IMG/VR virus record: IMGVR_UViG_3300022591_000004 | Location: 1 to 64,000 of that record | Source: a virus | Strand: one strand, 5' to 3' | DNA length: 64,000 nucleotides | Shown here: positions 20,235 through 27,966 of the stretch, piece by piece | Layout of the letters: each line of letters begins with the position of its first letter | How positions within the stretch are numbered: the first letter of the stretch is position 1 | The notes under the pieces: generated by a model | Databases searched by the model: none | The model's input: the letters and a program-made list of their open reading frames with translations, nothing else | What the model was told of the DNA's origin: nothing | Position numbers and translations under genes: made by a program

Positions 20235-20432
20235 TTATTCCTTTTCCCATGCTGCACGCTGAGCTTGCCATTCACGGTTATGCTCACGAGCTGCTTCGTA
20301 GTCATCAATACTAATATGACGATAGTCGTCGTCGCCACCTGCAGCAATAGCGCCCTTAGGCCACATATGTGGCTGTGGGAAGTTAGGTATGCTCTTGCCT
20401 TTATCGGCAAACTGCGACTCTTTAGGGTTCAT
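20235..20432 (-). CDS. ESQF-motif protein, 65 aa
   Basis: MNPKESQFADKGKSIPNFPQ... then a helical end rich in Glu, Arg, Trp and Ala (DDYEAAREHNREWQAQ). The start overlaps the upstream stop (TAATG). Role unknown. Confidence 0.6.
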   Translation of the reverse strand: MNPKESQFADKGKSIPNFPQPHMWPKGAIAAGGDDDYRHISIDDYEAAREHNREWQAQRAAWEKE

Positions 20433-20674
20433 TACTTACCTGGATTCCATTCAACTTTAGCAGGCTTTGGCATGCCACCTTTAATTGCTCGTGCAATGTG
20501 CATACCAACATCTTTAGAAGTTGCTTCTGGATGTACGTCAAATTCATAGCTGGCTGTGGCGTAGTGCTGTACATCTTCTTCAGCAGGTGTTACCAAAACA
20601 TGTTGTCTTGGTCCAAGCATTTCTGCTGCAGAACCAGTAACTCGCTTAGAATCGTGTGCGCGGTCTTTTGTCAT
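20432..20674 (-). CDS. Hypothetical protein ending in NPGK, 80 aa
   Basis: MTKDRAHDSKRVTGSAAEML... with a beta segment (HYATASYEFDVHPEA), a helix, and a C-terminus VEWNPGK. The gene just upstream also ends KVNPGK. Not recognised. Confidence 0.6.
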   Translation of the reverse strand: MTKDRAHDSKRVTGSAAEMLGPRQHVLVTPAEEDVQHYATASYEFDVHPEATSKDVGMHIARAIKGGMPKPAKVEWNPGK

Positions 20675-20675
20675 A

Positions 20676-20882
20676 TTACTTACCTGGATTAACCTTGTTG
20701 GCTTCTTCAGAGTTGATGAAGCCGTAGTTCATATATGGGTGCAGACCTGCACGCTCTTGCTTAACAATCTGGTCACCAAGACCAGGAATAACAGTGGTAT
20801 TTGGACGTGCCTTACGGTACTTGCCGTCGGTTGCGCCCTCATCAAGTGAAACGTTCATGGAACGCGAATTATTTACGGTCAT
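20676..20882 (-). CDS. Hypothetical protein ending in NPGK, 68 aa
   Basis: MTVNNSRSMNVSLDEGATDG... basic and Gly-rich centre, C-terminus NKVNPGK. Start overlaps the stop of the zinc-ribbon gene (TAATG). Not recognised. Confidence 0.6.
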   Translation of the reverse strand: MTVNNSRSMNVSLDEGATDGKYRKARPNTTVIPGLGDQIVKQERAGLHPYMNYGFINSEEANKVNPGK

Positions 20883-21112
20883 TAGGCCATCCGTCCTTTG
20901 AGGTGTTTAGCTTGCTTACGGCGTGTGCAATTTGGGCACGTATCCGTATGTAACGATTGTACGGGATTTAAGGTCATGCCACATTCAATACAAGGCTTAG
21001 AGCCGTTGTAATAGGTCTTTCTGAGGTCACGCTGGGTGTCTAGGCGCACATCTTCAGCCCCTGCCATGCCATCGCCTGTGGAATCTGTTAACAGACCTGG
21101 GTCGTTATTCAT
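20882..21112 (-). CDS. Zinc-ribbon protein, 76 aa
   Basis: Start MNNDPGLL overlaps the end of the next gene and has AGGG 8 bases upstream; two earlier ATGs are possible. CIECGMTLN...TDTCPNCTRRKQAKH gives two C-x2-C pairs with a basic tail, a DNA- or RNA-binding ribbon type. Function unknown. Confidence 0.65.
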   Translation of the reverse strand: MNNDPGLLTDSTGDGMAGAEDVRLDTQRDLRKTYYNGSKPCIECGMTLNPVQSLHTDTCPNCTRRKQAKHLKGRMA

Positions 21113-21362
21113 CTGACAACCCTGCGCGTTCATGAGCTTCTTTAATTCTTTTATCGGGGGAGGGCATAAAAGCAGGAACATTCTTGCCCCTGTGAGCTAA
21201 ACGAGTAGAAAGACCTGCGCTTGCTCCCATCCTATCATTTACTTTTGAGTTTAAATCAGCTGCTTCTTCCCAAACAATTGTTTTATCACGATTATATGCT
21301 TGAGCAATATCTTGTGGGGACGGTTCTACACCAACTTTAAAATCTTGGTTATTACGTGGCAT
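21105..21362 (-). CDS. Hypothetical protein, 85 aa
   Basis: MPRNNQDFKVGVEPSPQDIA... helical, basic, followed by a proline-containing linker and an amphipathic end (DKRIKEAHERAG). Overlaps both neighbours. Not recognised. Confidence 0.6.
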   Translation of the reverse strand: MPRNNQDFKVGVEPSPQDIAQAYNRDKTIVWEEAADLNSKVNDRMGASAGLSTRLAHRGKNVPAFMPSPDKRIKEAHERAGLSDE

Positions 21363-21718
21363 TAGACGGCTCCTCCGAGGTCGTTGCGGCTTGATGATTC
21401 TGTGGTATTTGGGGTTTGGCTAAAGTCTGATTCTACACGTTGCTGAGCACGTCCAGGGAGTTGAACAATGTCTTCAAGGGTCAATTCTGTATCTGTGTAT
21501 CCATAGCGCTCAGGAAATAGTACAACTTGGGGTAGTGGAGGGCGCACATATTCTTGTAATTCGGCGCCTGTCATTAAGTTAGCTGCTAATGATTGGCTCA
21601 GTAGACGCTCTTGATTAGAGGCAAAGGGGCCGATATAAGCTTGGGGTGGGTAGGCAGCCTCTGGTGGTGCTTGCCACGGTTTACGGGAGTAAACACCGTC
21701 TGACATTCTTCCTGTCAT
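21362..21718 (-). CDS. Hypothetical protein, 118 aa
   Basis: A Pro/Tyr-rich start (RKPWQAPPEAAYPPQAYIG), a helical centre (SNQERLLSQSLAANLMTG) and a polar C-terminus. TAATG overlap upstream. A structural or adaptor role is guesswork. Confidence 0.6.
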   Translation of the reverse strand: MTGRMSDGVYSRKPWQAPPEAAYPPQAYIGPFASNQERLLSQSLAANLMTGAELQEYVRPPLPQVVLFPERYGYTDTELTLEDIVQLPGRAQQRVESDFSQTPNTTESSSRNDLGGAV

Positions 21719-22116
21719 TAAAATCCCCCTGAACTTGGAATTTTTCGCTGGTGAGTTTCAAATATTTCTACGGGGACATCAGCTTCTGGGTCGTGAGCCA
21801 GCTGAGACGCCAACCTATGGTTACCGTTAACTAAATTAAGACCCTTGTTATTTGGTCCCGTAAAAATGCGTAATGGTTCTTTAATTCCGTTTTTTTCAAT
21901 ATCATCATGGAAGCTATTTAGTCTTCCAGATGTAGCGTCAGATTGATTTTGAGTTAACTTTCTAGAAAGCATCTCACGTTCAGAAGATTTTTGTTTTTCA
22001 GACTTTGGTTTACCAGGAACACTGGGCTCACTGTGCACGGCCTCATCTAAATTTATATGCTCAGCAATATCTTTAGCCTTCATATACTGCTTAAAAGGAG
22101 ATTCACTTGGAATCAT
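21718..22116 (-). CDS. ParB/Srx-like nuclease-domain protein
   Basis: 132 aa. Residues about 66-120 fit the ParB N-terminal (ParB/sulfiredoxin) fold: helix, NGIKEPLRIF, a strand, then LVNGNHRLASQLA (the G-N/H-H-R box at 98-101) and VPVEIFE. It lacks the HTH and dimer domains of chromosomal ParB, so it is probably not a centromere binder; small phage relatives may be nucleases or CTP/ATP-using modifiers. The N-terminus MIPSESPF resembles the ESQF group. Confidence 0.75.
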   Translation of the reverse strand: MIPSESPFKQYMKAKDIAEHINLDEAVHSEPSVPGKPKSEKQKSSEREMLSRKLTQNQSDATSGRLNSFHDDIEKNGIKEPLRIFTGPNNKGLNLVNGNHRLASQLAHDPEADVPVEIFETHQRKIPSSGGF

Positions 22117-22117
22117 A

Positions 22118-22657
22118 TTACTTCCAGTTCGGTGATAGTGAGCTCAAACGCTTTGCGCGGTTGAGATTAACGCCCATAGGTGAATCGCTCTTCGCTGCTG
22201 GACCCGCCTTACCGTCGTTAGGCAAGTGTGGTGCTGGAGCTAGGTATTGGTTATCTGTATTGCGCTTAGTTCTAATAACGTTACCGTCACGAACGCCAGC
22301 CATTTGACGGCGAATTCCACGCTCTGGACCTAAGTCAGCTGGGTAGTAATAACCAGCAGCGTCGATGCGCTCGCCTTTGTGCACACCACGTTGATAACCG
22401 CGTTGTGTGATGCGAACCTTGAGTGAGTCTAAGACGTTTTCTGATGTGGAACCTGGACGACCGCGGTCATCACGACGTGTACGAATGGTCCCAAGATAGC
22501 CTTCAGGATACTCCGCAGAAGGCTGACGACCTACGCCTAAACGTAAGAAGTCAAGTTCACTCCTGGCGACTGGGACGCCGCCTCCGCCGTAGCTTGTATT
22601 TGTACCATACATACCTGCGGCACCTAGATTTTGAACGTTTTGATGCGGACCTGGCAT
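22118..22657 (-). CDS. Hypothetical Arg/Gly-rich protein, 179 aa
   Basis: A Gly/Asn-rich beginning (GAAGMYGTNTSYGGGG), then many Arg-Gly and Arg-Asp turns. Likely partly disordered and nucleic-acid-associated or virion-associated. No family recognised. Confidence 0.6.
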   Translation of the reverse strand: MPGPHQNVQNLGAAGMYGTNTSYGGGGVPVARSELDFLRLGVGRQPSAEYPEGYLGTIRTRRDDRGRPGSTSENVLDSLKVRITQRGYQRGVHKGERIDAAGYYYPADLGPERGIRRQMAGVRDGNVIRTKRNTDNQYLAPAPHLPNDGKAGPAAKSDSPMGVNLNRAKRLSSLSPNWK

Positions 22658-23055
22658 TAGATGTCCACCCGCTTTCTACGCTCAGCTGTTCTTATAGCGT
22701 GACAGTTAGCGCAAACAACTTCGCACTTTGCTATCTCTAACCATATAGATTCTACGCTCCTATTACCGATTTCTTCACCTATATTAAAAAGCTTTTTTGT
22801 TCCTGGTAAATGGTCGAACTCAAGAGCAGCTGGGTGTTTGTTAAACCCGCAATCGGCGCATCCTTTTTCTAACTGATACGCATGTACTTTTGCCAGTTTT
22901 CTTTCTATGTTTGGTCGCGTGTACTTAACGTACAAGCACCGATTGCACATAGCTTGTCTAGTACCACTTTGCCGACCTTTAGCCCATCGCATCTTAAACT
23001 TAGTTTCAGGAAACGACTGCTTGCAGGATGTACAGGTTTTTAGAGTATCCATCAT
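22657..23055 (-). CDS. HNH endonuclease
   Basis: 132 aa. A zinc ribbon (C8/C11, C37/C40) is followed by an HNH core: GCADCG (C66, C69), EFDHLPG (D81, H82) and CANCHAIRT (C115, C118, H119). The four Cys around FDH and the final CxxCH match phage HNH nucleases. Could be a free-standing homing endonuclease, because it interrupts an otherwise tightly overlapped set of small genes. Confidence 0.85.
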   Translation of the reverse strand: MMDTLKTCTSCKQSFPETKFKMRWAKGRQSGTRQAMCNRCLYVKYTRPNIERKLAKVHAYQLEKGCADCGFNKHPAALEFDHLPGTKKLFNIGEEIGNRSVESIWLEIAKCEVVCANCHAIRTAERRKRVDI

Positions 23056-23106
23056 TACTCCAGGATACTCTATTAATAGCCATTATTGACGCCAAAGGCG
23101 TTCGTT

Positions 23107-24285
23107 CTAGCGAAACCCGCCTAGTACTACTAACTCACGACGGGCATCAAAACCCTGACCTACAACTAAAGACACGATTCCTGGGTGCGATTCCAAACCC
23201 GACTTATCACGCCACCAACCTGAACCGTTGTCCATAGCTGGGTTTTGGATGAATAGTCTAGTTCCTACGCTTTGAACATCGTAGTGGTGAAGGTGACCGA
23301 CATTGAGGATATCTGCCTGTGCAACTGCACAGTTACCCATAACTTGACCCGACCACCACTTGACCATATCTGCTTTTTGGTGACCATGAGCCATGCCGTA
23401 CATAGTGCCATTTAAATTAACGCACAAGGTGCTGTCGTCTTTAGCTGGGTAGCGAAATTCCACCTTGTTACGAAGGTACTCGTTCTCTTGGCAAGCGTCC
23501 TCTACGGCGCGAACAATTTCAATCTGCCAGGAATCTTCTGGGCGCGAAACTAAGAAGCGCTGAACTTCATCGTGGTTTCCTGGCACTACAGGAACGATAA
23601 TCTTGCTGGCAAAGGGTGCCATGGCCTTAATCTGTGCCATGAGCACACGACGACCAACCTGTACCTGTTGTGCTACTCCAATATCGTGGCGACCCATGAC
23701 TTTACCTTTTTGGCTGGTCATTCCCTCGATGCAGTCGCCAAGCTGGGGAAGGGCAATCTGTGTGATGCGATTGGGATACTTCTTCATCAACAATTTATGG
23801 TGCTCTACGCACTCATCAAATGCACGTAATACTCGGTCAACAATAGCTGGCGTATCATCTTTTCCATATTGAGTATCACCAAGGCTGTAAACGGCTGTTA
23901 AATCTCCACCAGTTTGCTCATGTGATTTTCCTGGCTTCCACTTATTAAGCTCGTCAATAAGGGCTTGAGCATCGTAATCAATTCCTACGCCACTAGCAGG
24001 AACAATGTTAAGTCGCAAGGACTCTAGCCATTCTCCATCGTAACGTTGCCAACGTCCACGTCGTACAGAAGTAACTGTCCATTCATCGGGATTTAGATTG
24101 GCTTCAATAAGTGCGTCTCGTGCGCCTGGAACTGTTTCACCAGCTGCTGGCGAGGAAACTACATAACCGCCTGTTTCGCTAATCTCAGAACGTGGTCGCC
24201 ACGCTTCTGGCACATCTTTTGTAACGTTATCTGAACCTTCTTTTCCTGCCTTTATAAAATTATTAAAGTCATCTTTTATAGACAT
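23107..24285 (-). CDS. Calcineurin-like metallophosphoesterase
   Basis: 392 aa from MSIKDDFNN, whose ATG lies within the end of the upstream gene. Metal-binding motifs in order: SLGDTQYG, QLGDCIEG, VPGNHDEV, GMAHGHQ and VGHLHHYD, the full metallophosphoesterase set. About 110 N-terminal residues precede the core. Probably a phage DNA exonuclease/phosphoesterase of the SbcD/Mre11 type or a nucleotide phosphatase; no SbcC-like partner is adjacent. Confidence 0.85.
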   Translation of the reverse strand: MSIKDDFNNFIKAGKEGSDNVTKDVPEAWRPRSEISETGGYVVSSPAAGETVPGARDALIEANLNPDEWTVTSVRRGRWQRYDGEWLESLRLNIVPASGVGIDYDAQALIDELNKWKPGKSHEQTGGDLTAVYSLGDTQYGKDDTPAIVDRVLRAFDECVEHHKLLMKKYPNRITQIALPQLGDCIEGMTSQKGKVMGRHDIGVAQQVQVGRRVLMAQIKAMAPFASKIIVPVVPGNHDEVQRFLVSRPEDSWQIEIVRAVEDACQENEYLRNKVEFRYPAKDDSTLCVNLNGTMYGMAHGHQKADMVKWWSGQVMGNCAVAQADILNVGHLHHYDVQSVGTRLFIQNPAMDNGSGWWRDKSGLESHPGIVSLVVGQGFDARRELVVLGGFR

Positions 24286-24530
24286 GAGCACCAATGGTTT
24301 CTGTGTGAACGAAATGTGGTTGTTCGGAAAGGTAAATCAGGAAACTTTAAAACTAAAAACCTATGTAGCTCTAGTGTGGATGTCTTTGTCTCTAACAACT
24401 CTTTAAATTCAGCTACTAATTGGTCATCTTGCTCTTTTAGCCATTCACCAACTGAACATCTACCTTTAGAAGCAGGTCCCGCACTAGCGGTAGCTTTTGT
24501 TAAGTTAGCTAGTTCATCTTTTAATGACAT
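24276..24530 (-). CDS. Putative small DNA-binding protein, 84 aa
   Basis: MSLKDELANLTKATAS... then CSVGEWLKEQDDQLVAEFKEL...TLELHRFL...TTTFRSHR, which looks like a helix-turn-helix with the recognition helix around TTTFRSHR. Its first residues (MSLKDE) resemble the start of the phosphoesterase (MSIKDD). No upstream overlap; 77 bases of spacer with a terminator precede it. Confidence 0.6.
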   Translation of the reverse strand: MSLKDELANLTKATASAGPASKGRCSVGEWLKEQDDQLVAEFKELLETKTSTLELHRFLVLKFPDLPFRTTTFRSHRNHWCSCL

Positions 24531-24563
24531 GGGTGTTATTCAACCACACCTTGAGGGTTATAT

Positions 24564-24601
24564 CAAACAAAAAGCCCCCCATTTCTGGAGGGCGTTTTGC
24601 A
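24564..24601 (-). terminator. Rho-independent terminator
   Basis: On the minus strand GCCCTCC-AGAAAT-GGGGGGC (one G-U) followed by TTTTTGTTTG. It lies downstream of the 24608-24919 gene and upstream of the 84 aa gene. Confidence 0.8.
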
Positions 24602-24607
24602 AGTTTT

Positions 24608-24919
24608 TTATTCAGCCATACCTGCTGAAAAGTTAGGCTTGCTACGGTTAATCGCTGGGGGAATCAAACGACCGTTACCCTGGGTTGCGCCAGCTTCTGG
24701 TGATGTCTGCTTCTCAAATCCAACCTTGATACCGTAACGAGCGCCTGAGCGCGCCTTAACGTGTGAGCGGTGTCCTGCATCCTTGATAGATGGGTCGCCA
24801 GCTTGTGCGCCCTTCTTCTTCATCAGCTTGCCCTTTTCAGGTGCAACTGTCTTGAAATCAACCTTGCTTACTTTAGCCGAGGCTGGAGCAATGTGTGGAT
24901 TGCTTTTTGCTTTTTCCAT
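24608..24919 (-). CDS. Basic hypothetical protein, 103 aa
   Basis: The chosen ATG (MEKAKSNPHIAP) has AAAGGA upstream. Lys/Ala/Gly-rich, no hydrophobic core, similar in composition to virion-associated basic proteins. Just ahead of a terminator, so it ends its transcript. Not recognised. Confidence 0.6.
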   Translation of the reverse strand: MEKAKSNPHIAPASAKVSKVDFKTVAPEKGKLMKKKGAQAGDPSIKDAGHRSHVKARSGARYGIKVGFEKQTSPEAGATQGNGRLIPPAINRSKPNFSAGMAE

Positions 24920-24978
24920 GGGTTTCCTTTGCAAAGGGGGTTAAATAAGAATAGAACCTTTAGGCGCGGAATTAGTGC

Positions 24979-25263
24979 TTAACGGGCTTCGACTACGAAC
25001 ACGATGGCAGAAATCTGCCCATCGTGGCTCTCAATGCTGGCAAAGCCAGGAATGCAACTGAGGTCTAAGCCGCGTGGAGCTGTGTATCCACGGGCGATTG
25101 CAATGGCTTTAACGGCTTGATTTACTGCGCCTGCGCCAACGGCACGAATCTTGCATCCGCGAGTCTCATAGATGCTGTGGGCAATTGCTGATGCTACGGC
25201 TTGTGGGTTGCTTCCTGCGCCTACGCGGAGGATGCCCTCTTCTTCTTTTACTACTTCAGACAT
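24979..25263 (-). CDS. spoVS: SpoVS-family (Alba-like) protein
   Basis: 94 aa. ILRVGAGSNPQAVASAIAHSI, RAVGAGAVNQAVKAIAIARGY and DLSCIPGFASIE match stage V sporulation protein S over its whole length. SpoVS adopts an Alba-like fold and is thought to bind nucleic acid; in Bacillus it affects sporulation and division. In a phage it may organise DNA or alter host regulation. Family match is clear, role is not. Confidence 0.93.
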   Translation of the reverse strand: MSEVVKEEEGILRVGAGSNPQAVASAIAHSIYETRGCKIRAVGAGAVNQAVKAIAIARGYTAPRGLDLSCIPGFASIESHDGQISAIVFVVEAR

Positions 25264-25330
25264 GTTTACCTTCTTATGCTCGGATTAGTATTACCCATAA
25301 AGTATGGGTTTCCAAGCGCCGAATTTCAGG

Positions 25331-25504
25331 CTAAACGTCTATGGGAGTTGGTGCTGTGGCCTTTGAACCGCAAAGGGCGCACTCCATGTCCAGCATATAT
25401 AAGGATATTTCGCCGTCCTCAAACATGGCTTGGACGTTCCAAAGCATAGACCCACAGATACAGACGTGTAGGGGATTGTCTTTATCTCGTAGGTCAAGGG
25501 CCAT
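25331..25504 (-). CDS. Zinc-ribbon protein, 57 aa
   Basis: MALDLRDKDNPLHVCICGS...ECALCGSKA with C-x-C and C-x2-C. TAATG overlap with the upstream gene. A short hairpin (ACCCAT/ATGGGT, 25293-25309) lies between this gene and spoVS. Function unknown. Confidence 0.6.
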   Translation of the reverse strand: MALDLRDKDNPLHVCICGSMLWNVQAMFEDGEISLYMLDMECALCGSKATAPTPIDV

Positions 25505-25740
25505 TAGAGCAGCTCAATCTTCTTTTCTAGTTGAGCGCGCATAATACGGGGGGATGCAAAGGTCAATACCTCGCGCCAATAACAATCCATACATCCGCAA
25601 TAAGGCTGACCTGAAAGGGTTTCCACATCTTCGTCTGAGTCTACACTGTCCTGTACAACCATCATGTACTCATCAAGGTCTTTTTGGAACTGTGATGCCC
25701 ATGCTGGGTCATTAATTACAAATGACTCTTCAATCATCAT
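25504..25740 (-). CDS. Hypothetical protein with a CGCMDC motif, 78 aa
   Basis: The first of two tandem ATGs overlaps the upstream TGA. Acidic helical first half (WASQFQKDLDEYMMVV), then PYCGCMDCYWREVL with three Cys that may bind metal. Not recognised. Confidence 0.6.
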   Translation of the reverse strand: MMIEESFVINDPAWASQFQKDLDEYMMVVQDSVDSDEDVETLSGQPYCGCMDCYWREVLTFASPRIMRAQLEKKIELL

Positions 25741-25904
25741 TGTCCGCCCCACCCTCCGCCTTTAAACTGCAGTCCTGGTACCGAATATACCTTGGTCATA
25801 TCGTAACCACATTTGGGGCAAGGAACGGTAGGCGACTCTTGCATACCGTGATTGACCTCAATGGTTGTATCACATTCAATACATGTGTAATCGTAACGTG
25901 GCAT
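25737..25904 (-). CDS. FmdB-like zinc-ribbon regulator, 55 aa
   Basis: MPRYDYTCIECDTTIEV...VPCPKCGYDM followed by a Gly-rich end is the FmdB/CxxC_CxxC_SSSS zinc-ribbon type, widely distributed in bacteria and phages, proposed as transcription-related or redox-sensing. Starts in TAATG with the preceding gene and overlaps the next by four bases. Confidence 0.75.
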   Translation of the reverse strand: MPRYDYTCIECDTTIEVNHGMQESPTVPCPKCGYDMTKVYSVPGLQFKGGGWGGQ

Positions 25905-26053
25905 TATCCAGCTCGCTTAGCTGCACGGACCTTTAGCTTGGCTGGTGAATAGCCGCCTACGGTCTTACCCTTTTTAACGTTAGTCTTAGGGTTCTTCTTA
26001 GATGCCTTGCCGTTTGGACGGGCATCGTTTCTATTTCCTTTAGCTTTAGCCAT
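25904..26053 (-). CDS. Very basic small protein, 49 aa
   Basis: MAKAKGNRNDARPNGKASKK... about one third Lys/Arg and no acidic cluster. TAATG overlaps at both ends with RuvC and FmdB genes. Likely binds nucleic acid; composition resembles ribosomal-protein tails or packaged DNA-condensing peptides. Confidence 0.6.
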   Translation of the reverse strand: MAKAKGNRNDARPNGKASKKNPKTNVKKGKTVGGYSPAKLKVRAAKRAG

Positions 26054-26604
26054 TATCTCTCCCTGAACTTGGGGTCTTGTAGTTTAGTATACACATCCTT
26101 TTCGTACTCCAACTCCGCTGAACCTGAAACAAGCTTAGCTAAGGCGTAGGAGTCTGCAGCATTGTCATCGCTAATGTCTGCTCCCCACTTCTTAAATACG
26201 TATAGGAGCATTTGGCTTTTAGATATACCGTTGCCTTTGCCTGTCACGTATTTCTTCAAGTTAGTGGGAGGGACAATAAGGGGATAAACGCCAAATTCAT
26301 ACATGGTCATCTTGACCACTGCGCCAAGCTCTCCCAGCATATTTGCCATCTGAGAACCAAAAGCATAACCCTCCATGGCGGCATCTACAATTTCATACTG
26401 GTATAGAACATCCATCATAAAGCCCTGAATATTTTTTAGGCGCTGAACGCCTGCACCTTCAGCTTTATATACAATGCTGTAGTAATCAGTCTTGTTCTCT
26501 GCGTCTAGGGCTGTTATGGCAAATCCACTATAGGACTGGTCAATACCTATGTAGACAGGCTTGCCTTCTACCAACCCGCCATTAAAAAGCTTAGGCTTTG
26601 CCAT
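26053..26604 (-). CDS. RuvC-like Holliday junction resolvase
   Basis: 183 aa. RNase H-fold acidic residues are visible: D22 in YIGIDQSYSG, E78 in AAMEGYAFG, and the D146/D147...D151 group in SDDNAADSYALA. It would cut four-way junctions made during recombination-dependent replication and packaging. Followed and preceded by overlapping genes; the Hjc-like nuclease upstream may have a related job. Confidence 0.88.
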   Translation of the reverse strand: MAKPKLFNGGLVEGKPVYIGIDQSYSGFAITALDAENKTDYYSIVYKAEGAGVQRLKNIQGFMMDVLYQYEIVDAAMEGYAFGSQMANMLGELGAVVKMTMYEFGVYPLIVPPTNLKKYVTGKGNGISKSQMLLYVFKKWGADISDDNAADSYALAKLVSGSAELEYEKDVYTKLQDPKFRER

Positions 26605-27101
26605 TAAGCAGTAAATCTATTGTTGCGCATACGGTCTCTATCACTAGAGGTACGGCGTGTAAGCTCACGACTAACAAGATTGTAGTAGCGCTCCATATTA
26701 TCCTGTGTGGTCTCCATAAGCTTGCGGTAAGCGTATACATAACTCTTTACCTGTAGCTTTTCTTGGATTTCAGGGCGCAATAAAACAGCGGCTTTGAGTA
26801 AACCAGCCTTCTCTGTGGCCTTTCCTGTAGAGGTCTGCATAAGGGCATACGCCTCAGCGCGGTCGTATTCGTTCTCTGCCTCTAGCTCTGCAACCTGAGC
26901 GCACGCGGTCTGCGTGCGCATCATGTTGTAGTTCTCCATGTACTTAGAAGCCATCACCATAAGCTCTTGGTCGTCTACCAACGTAATGTCCTCGGGAAAC
27001 TCTGGCATATCTAGGTCGAGCACTTGGCGGATATTTAATCCCTGCTCTCCCAAGAGCTTAATGATGTCTTTACTAACTCCTGTGGCTTCAAGCTTGAACA
27101 T
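26604..27101 (-). CDS. Helical hypothetical protein, 165 aa
   Basis: Start MFKLEATGV overlaps the end of the Cas4-like gene. The sequence is nearly all helix with an NIRQVLDLDMPEFPED turn and a basic C-terminus (SRELTRRTSSDRDRMRNNR). It lies between nuclease genes and could be a recombination mediator, but no family signature was recognised. Confidence 0.65.
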   Translation of the reverse strand: MFKLEATGVSKDIIKLLGEQGLNIRQVLDLDMPEFPEDITLVDDQELMVMASKYMENYNMMRTQTACAQVAELEAENEYDRAEAYALMQTSTGKATEKAGLLKAAVLLRPEIQEKLQVKSYVYAYRKLMETTQDNMERYYNLVSRELTRRTSSDRDRMRNNRFTA

Positions 27102-27966
27102 CGTTATACACCTTACACTGGTAGCAACCTTCGTTATGGTCAATATTACACGCAGGTGCTTCTTTCTTGTCAACTGCATCCACAATCATCTGGGCAGCTT
27201 CTAGTATATGGCTAATACCAAAGTCGCTCTTAGGAACAACGAATTCCTTTTGCGTTTGATTAGCTTTGTTCTCGTAAAGGAATAGCGCTTCCTGAGGTTG
27301 AATCTCTAGGTTCATTAGCTCGGCTAGCTTCATATACATCTGTGCCTGCTTAATATGTGACATGAAAGGGGCGTCTAGTGCCTTCCACATGGCGTCTAAA
27401 TTACCGTCGTGTTCTGCCATAAGGTTAGGGGCTTCAAATCTAAAGGTACCTGCTCCAATGGACTTAATCTCAAGGAGTAGCGGGTCGCCAAAATTTAATA
27501 GAATTCCATCCGCATGACCTGCGATGCGCAACGGCTCATATACTAGAGGCACTTCTCTGTACTCTAAATAGCTGGCGTCAGCTTTGTGGTCAGACGGAGT
27601 ACCAATAAACGTTGAACGGCAGTCTTTGCAGTAGTACTTGCCCCACAGGTTTCCCATATCTTTAAATATGTTTTGCCAACCATTATGGATATCGTGACCT
27701 GTTTGGAACACGCGCTTTTGACTTAAAGTTACACGATATTTGCTAGGAGGTGGTGGGAATCCTAGTAGCTGAAAGTATGACCCTCTGTAGCACCAATCGT
27801 CTTTAACCATGGCTGAAGGGTGCAATACGTCCGAACGACGTGAGGTATCGGCTGGTAGTGTGATAAGGAATCGTTCTACGGTAGTAAGGACCCGTGACTC
27901 TTTCTTACCTGCTTCAAGAAAACGTTTGAGCGTTCCCTCTGGCTTAAACTTTTCTTCCTTTGCCAT
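27088..27966 (-). CDS. Cas4-like PD-(D/E)XK exonuclease
   Basis: 292 aa. The nuclease core is GHADGILL...PLLLEIKSIG...HIKQAQMYM (D, E-x-K and the QxxxY helix), with a distal EALFLYENK strand. Cys pairs CKDC (before the core) and GCYQC (near the end) could bind metal, as in Cas4/AddB-type enzymes. Probably 5'-end resection for RecA-mediated recombination. No CRISPR system is present. Confidence 0.85.
   Translation of the reverse strand: MAKEEKFKPEGTLKRFLEAGKKESRVLTTVERFLITLPADTSRRSDVLHPSAMVKDDWCYRGSYFQLLGFPPPPSKYRVTLSQKRVFQTGHDIHNGWQNIFKDMGNLWGKYYCKDCRSTFIGTPSDHKADASYLEYREVPLVYEPLRIAGHADGILLNFGDPLLLEIKSIGAGTFRFEAPNLMAEHDGNLDAMWKALDAPFMSHIKQAQMYMKLAELMNLEIQPQEALFLYENKANQTQKEFVVPKSDFGISHILEAAQMIVDAVDKKEAPACNIDHNEGCYQCKVYNDVQA

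Noticed and set aside
21718-22116. Phage-encoded partner ParB for the parS site
   Set aside because: The protein has only the ParB/Srx-like domain and no HTH, so parS binding is unlikely.
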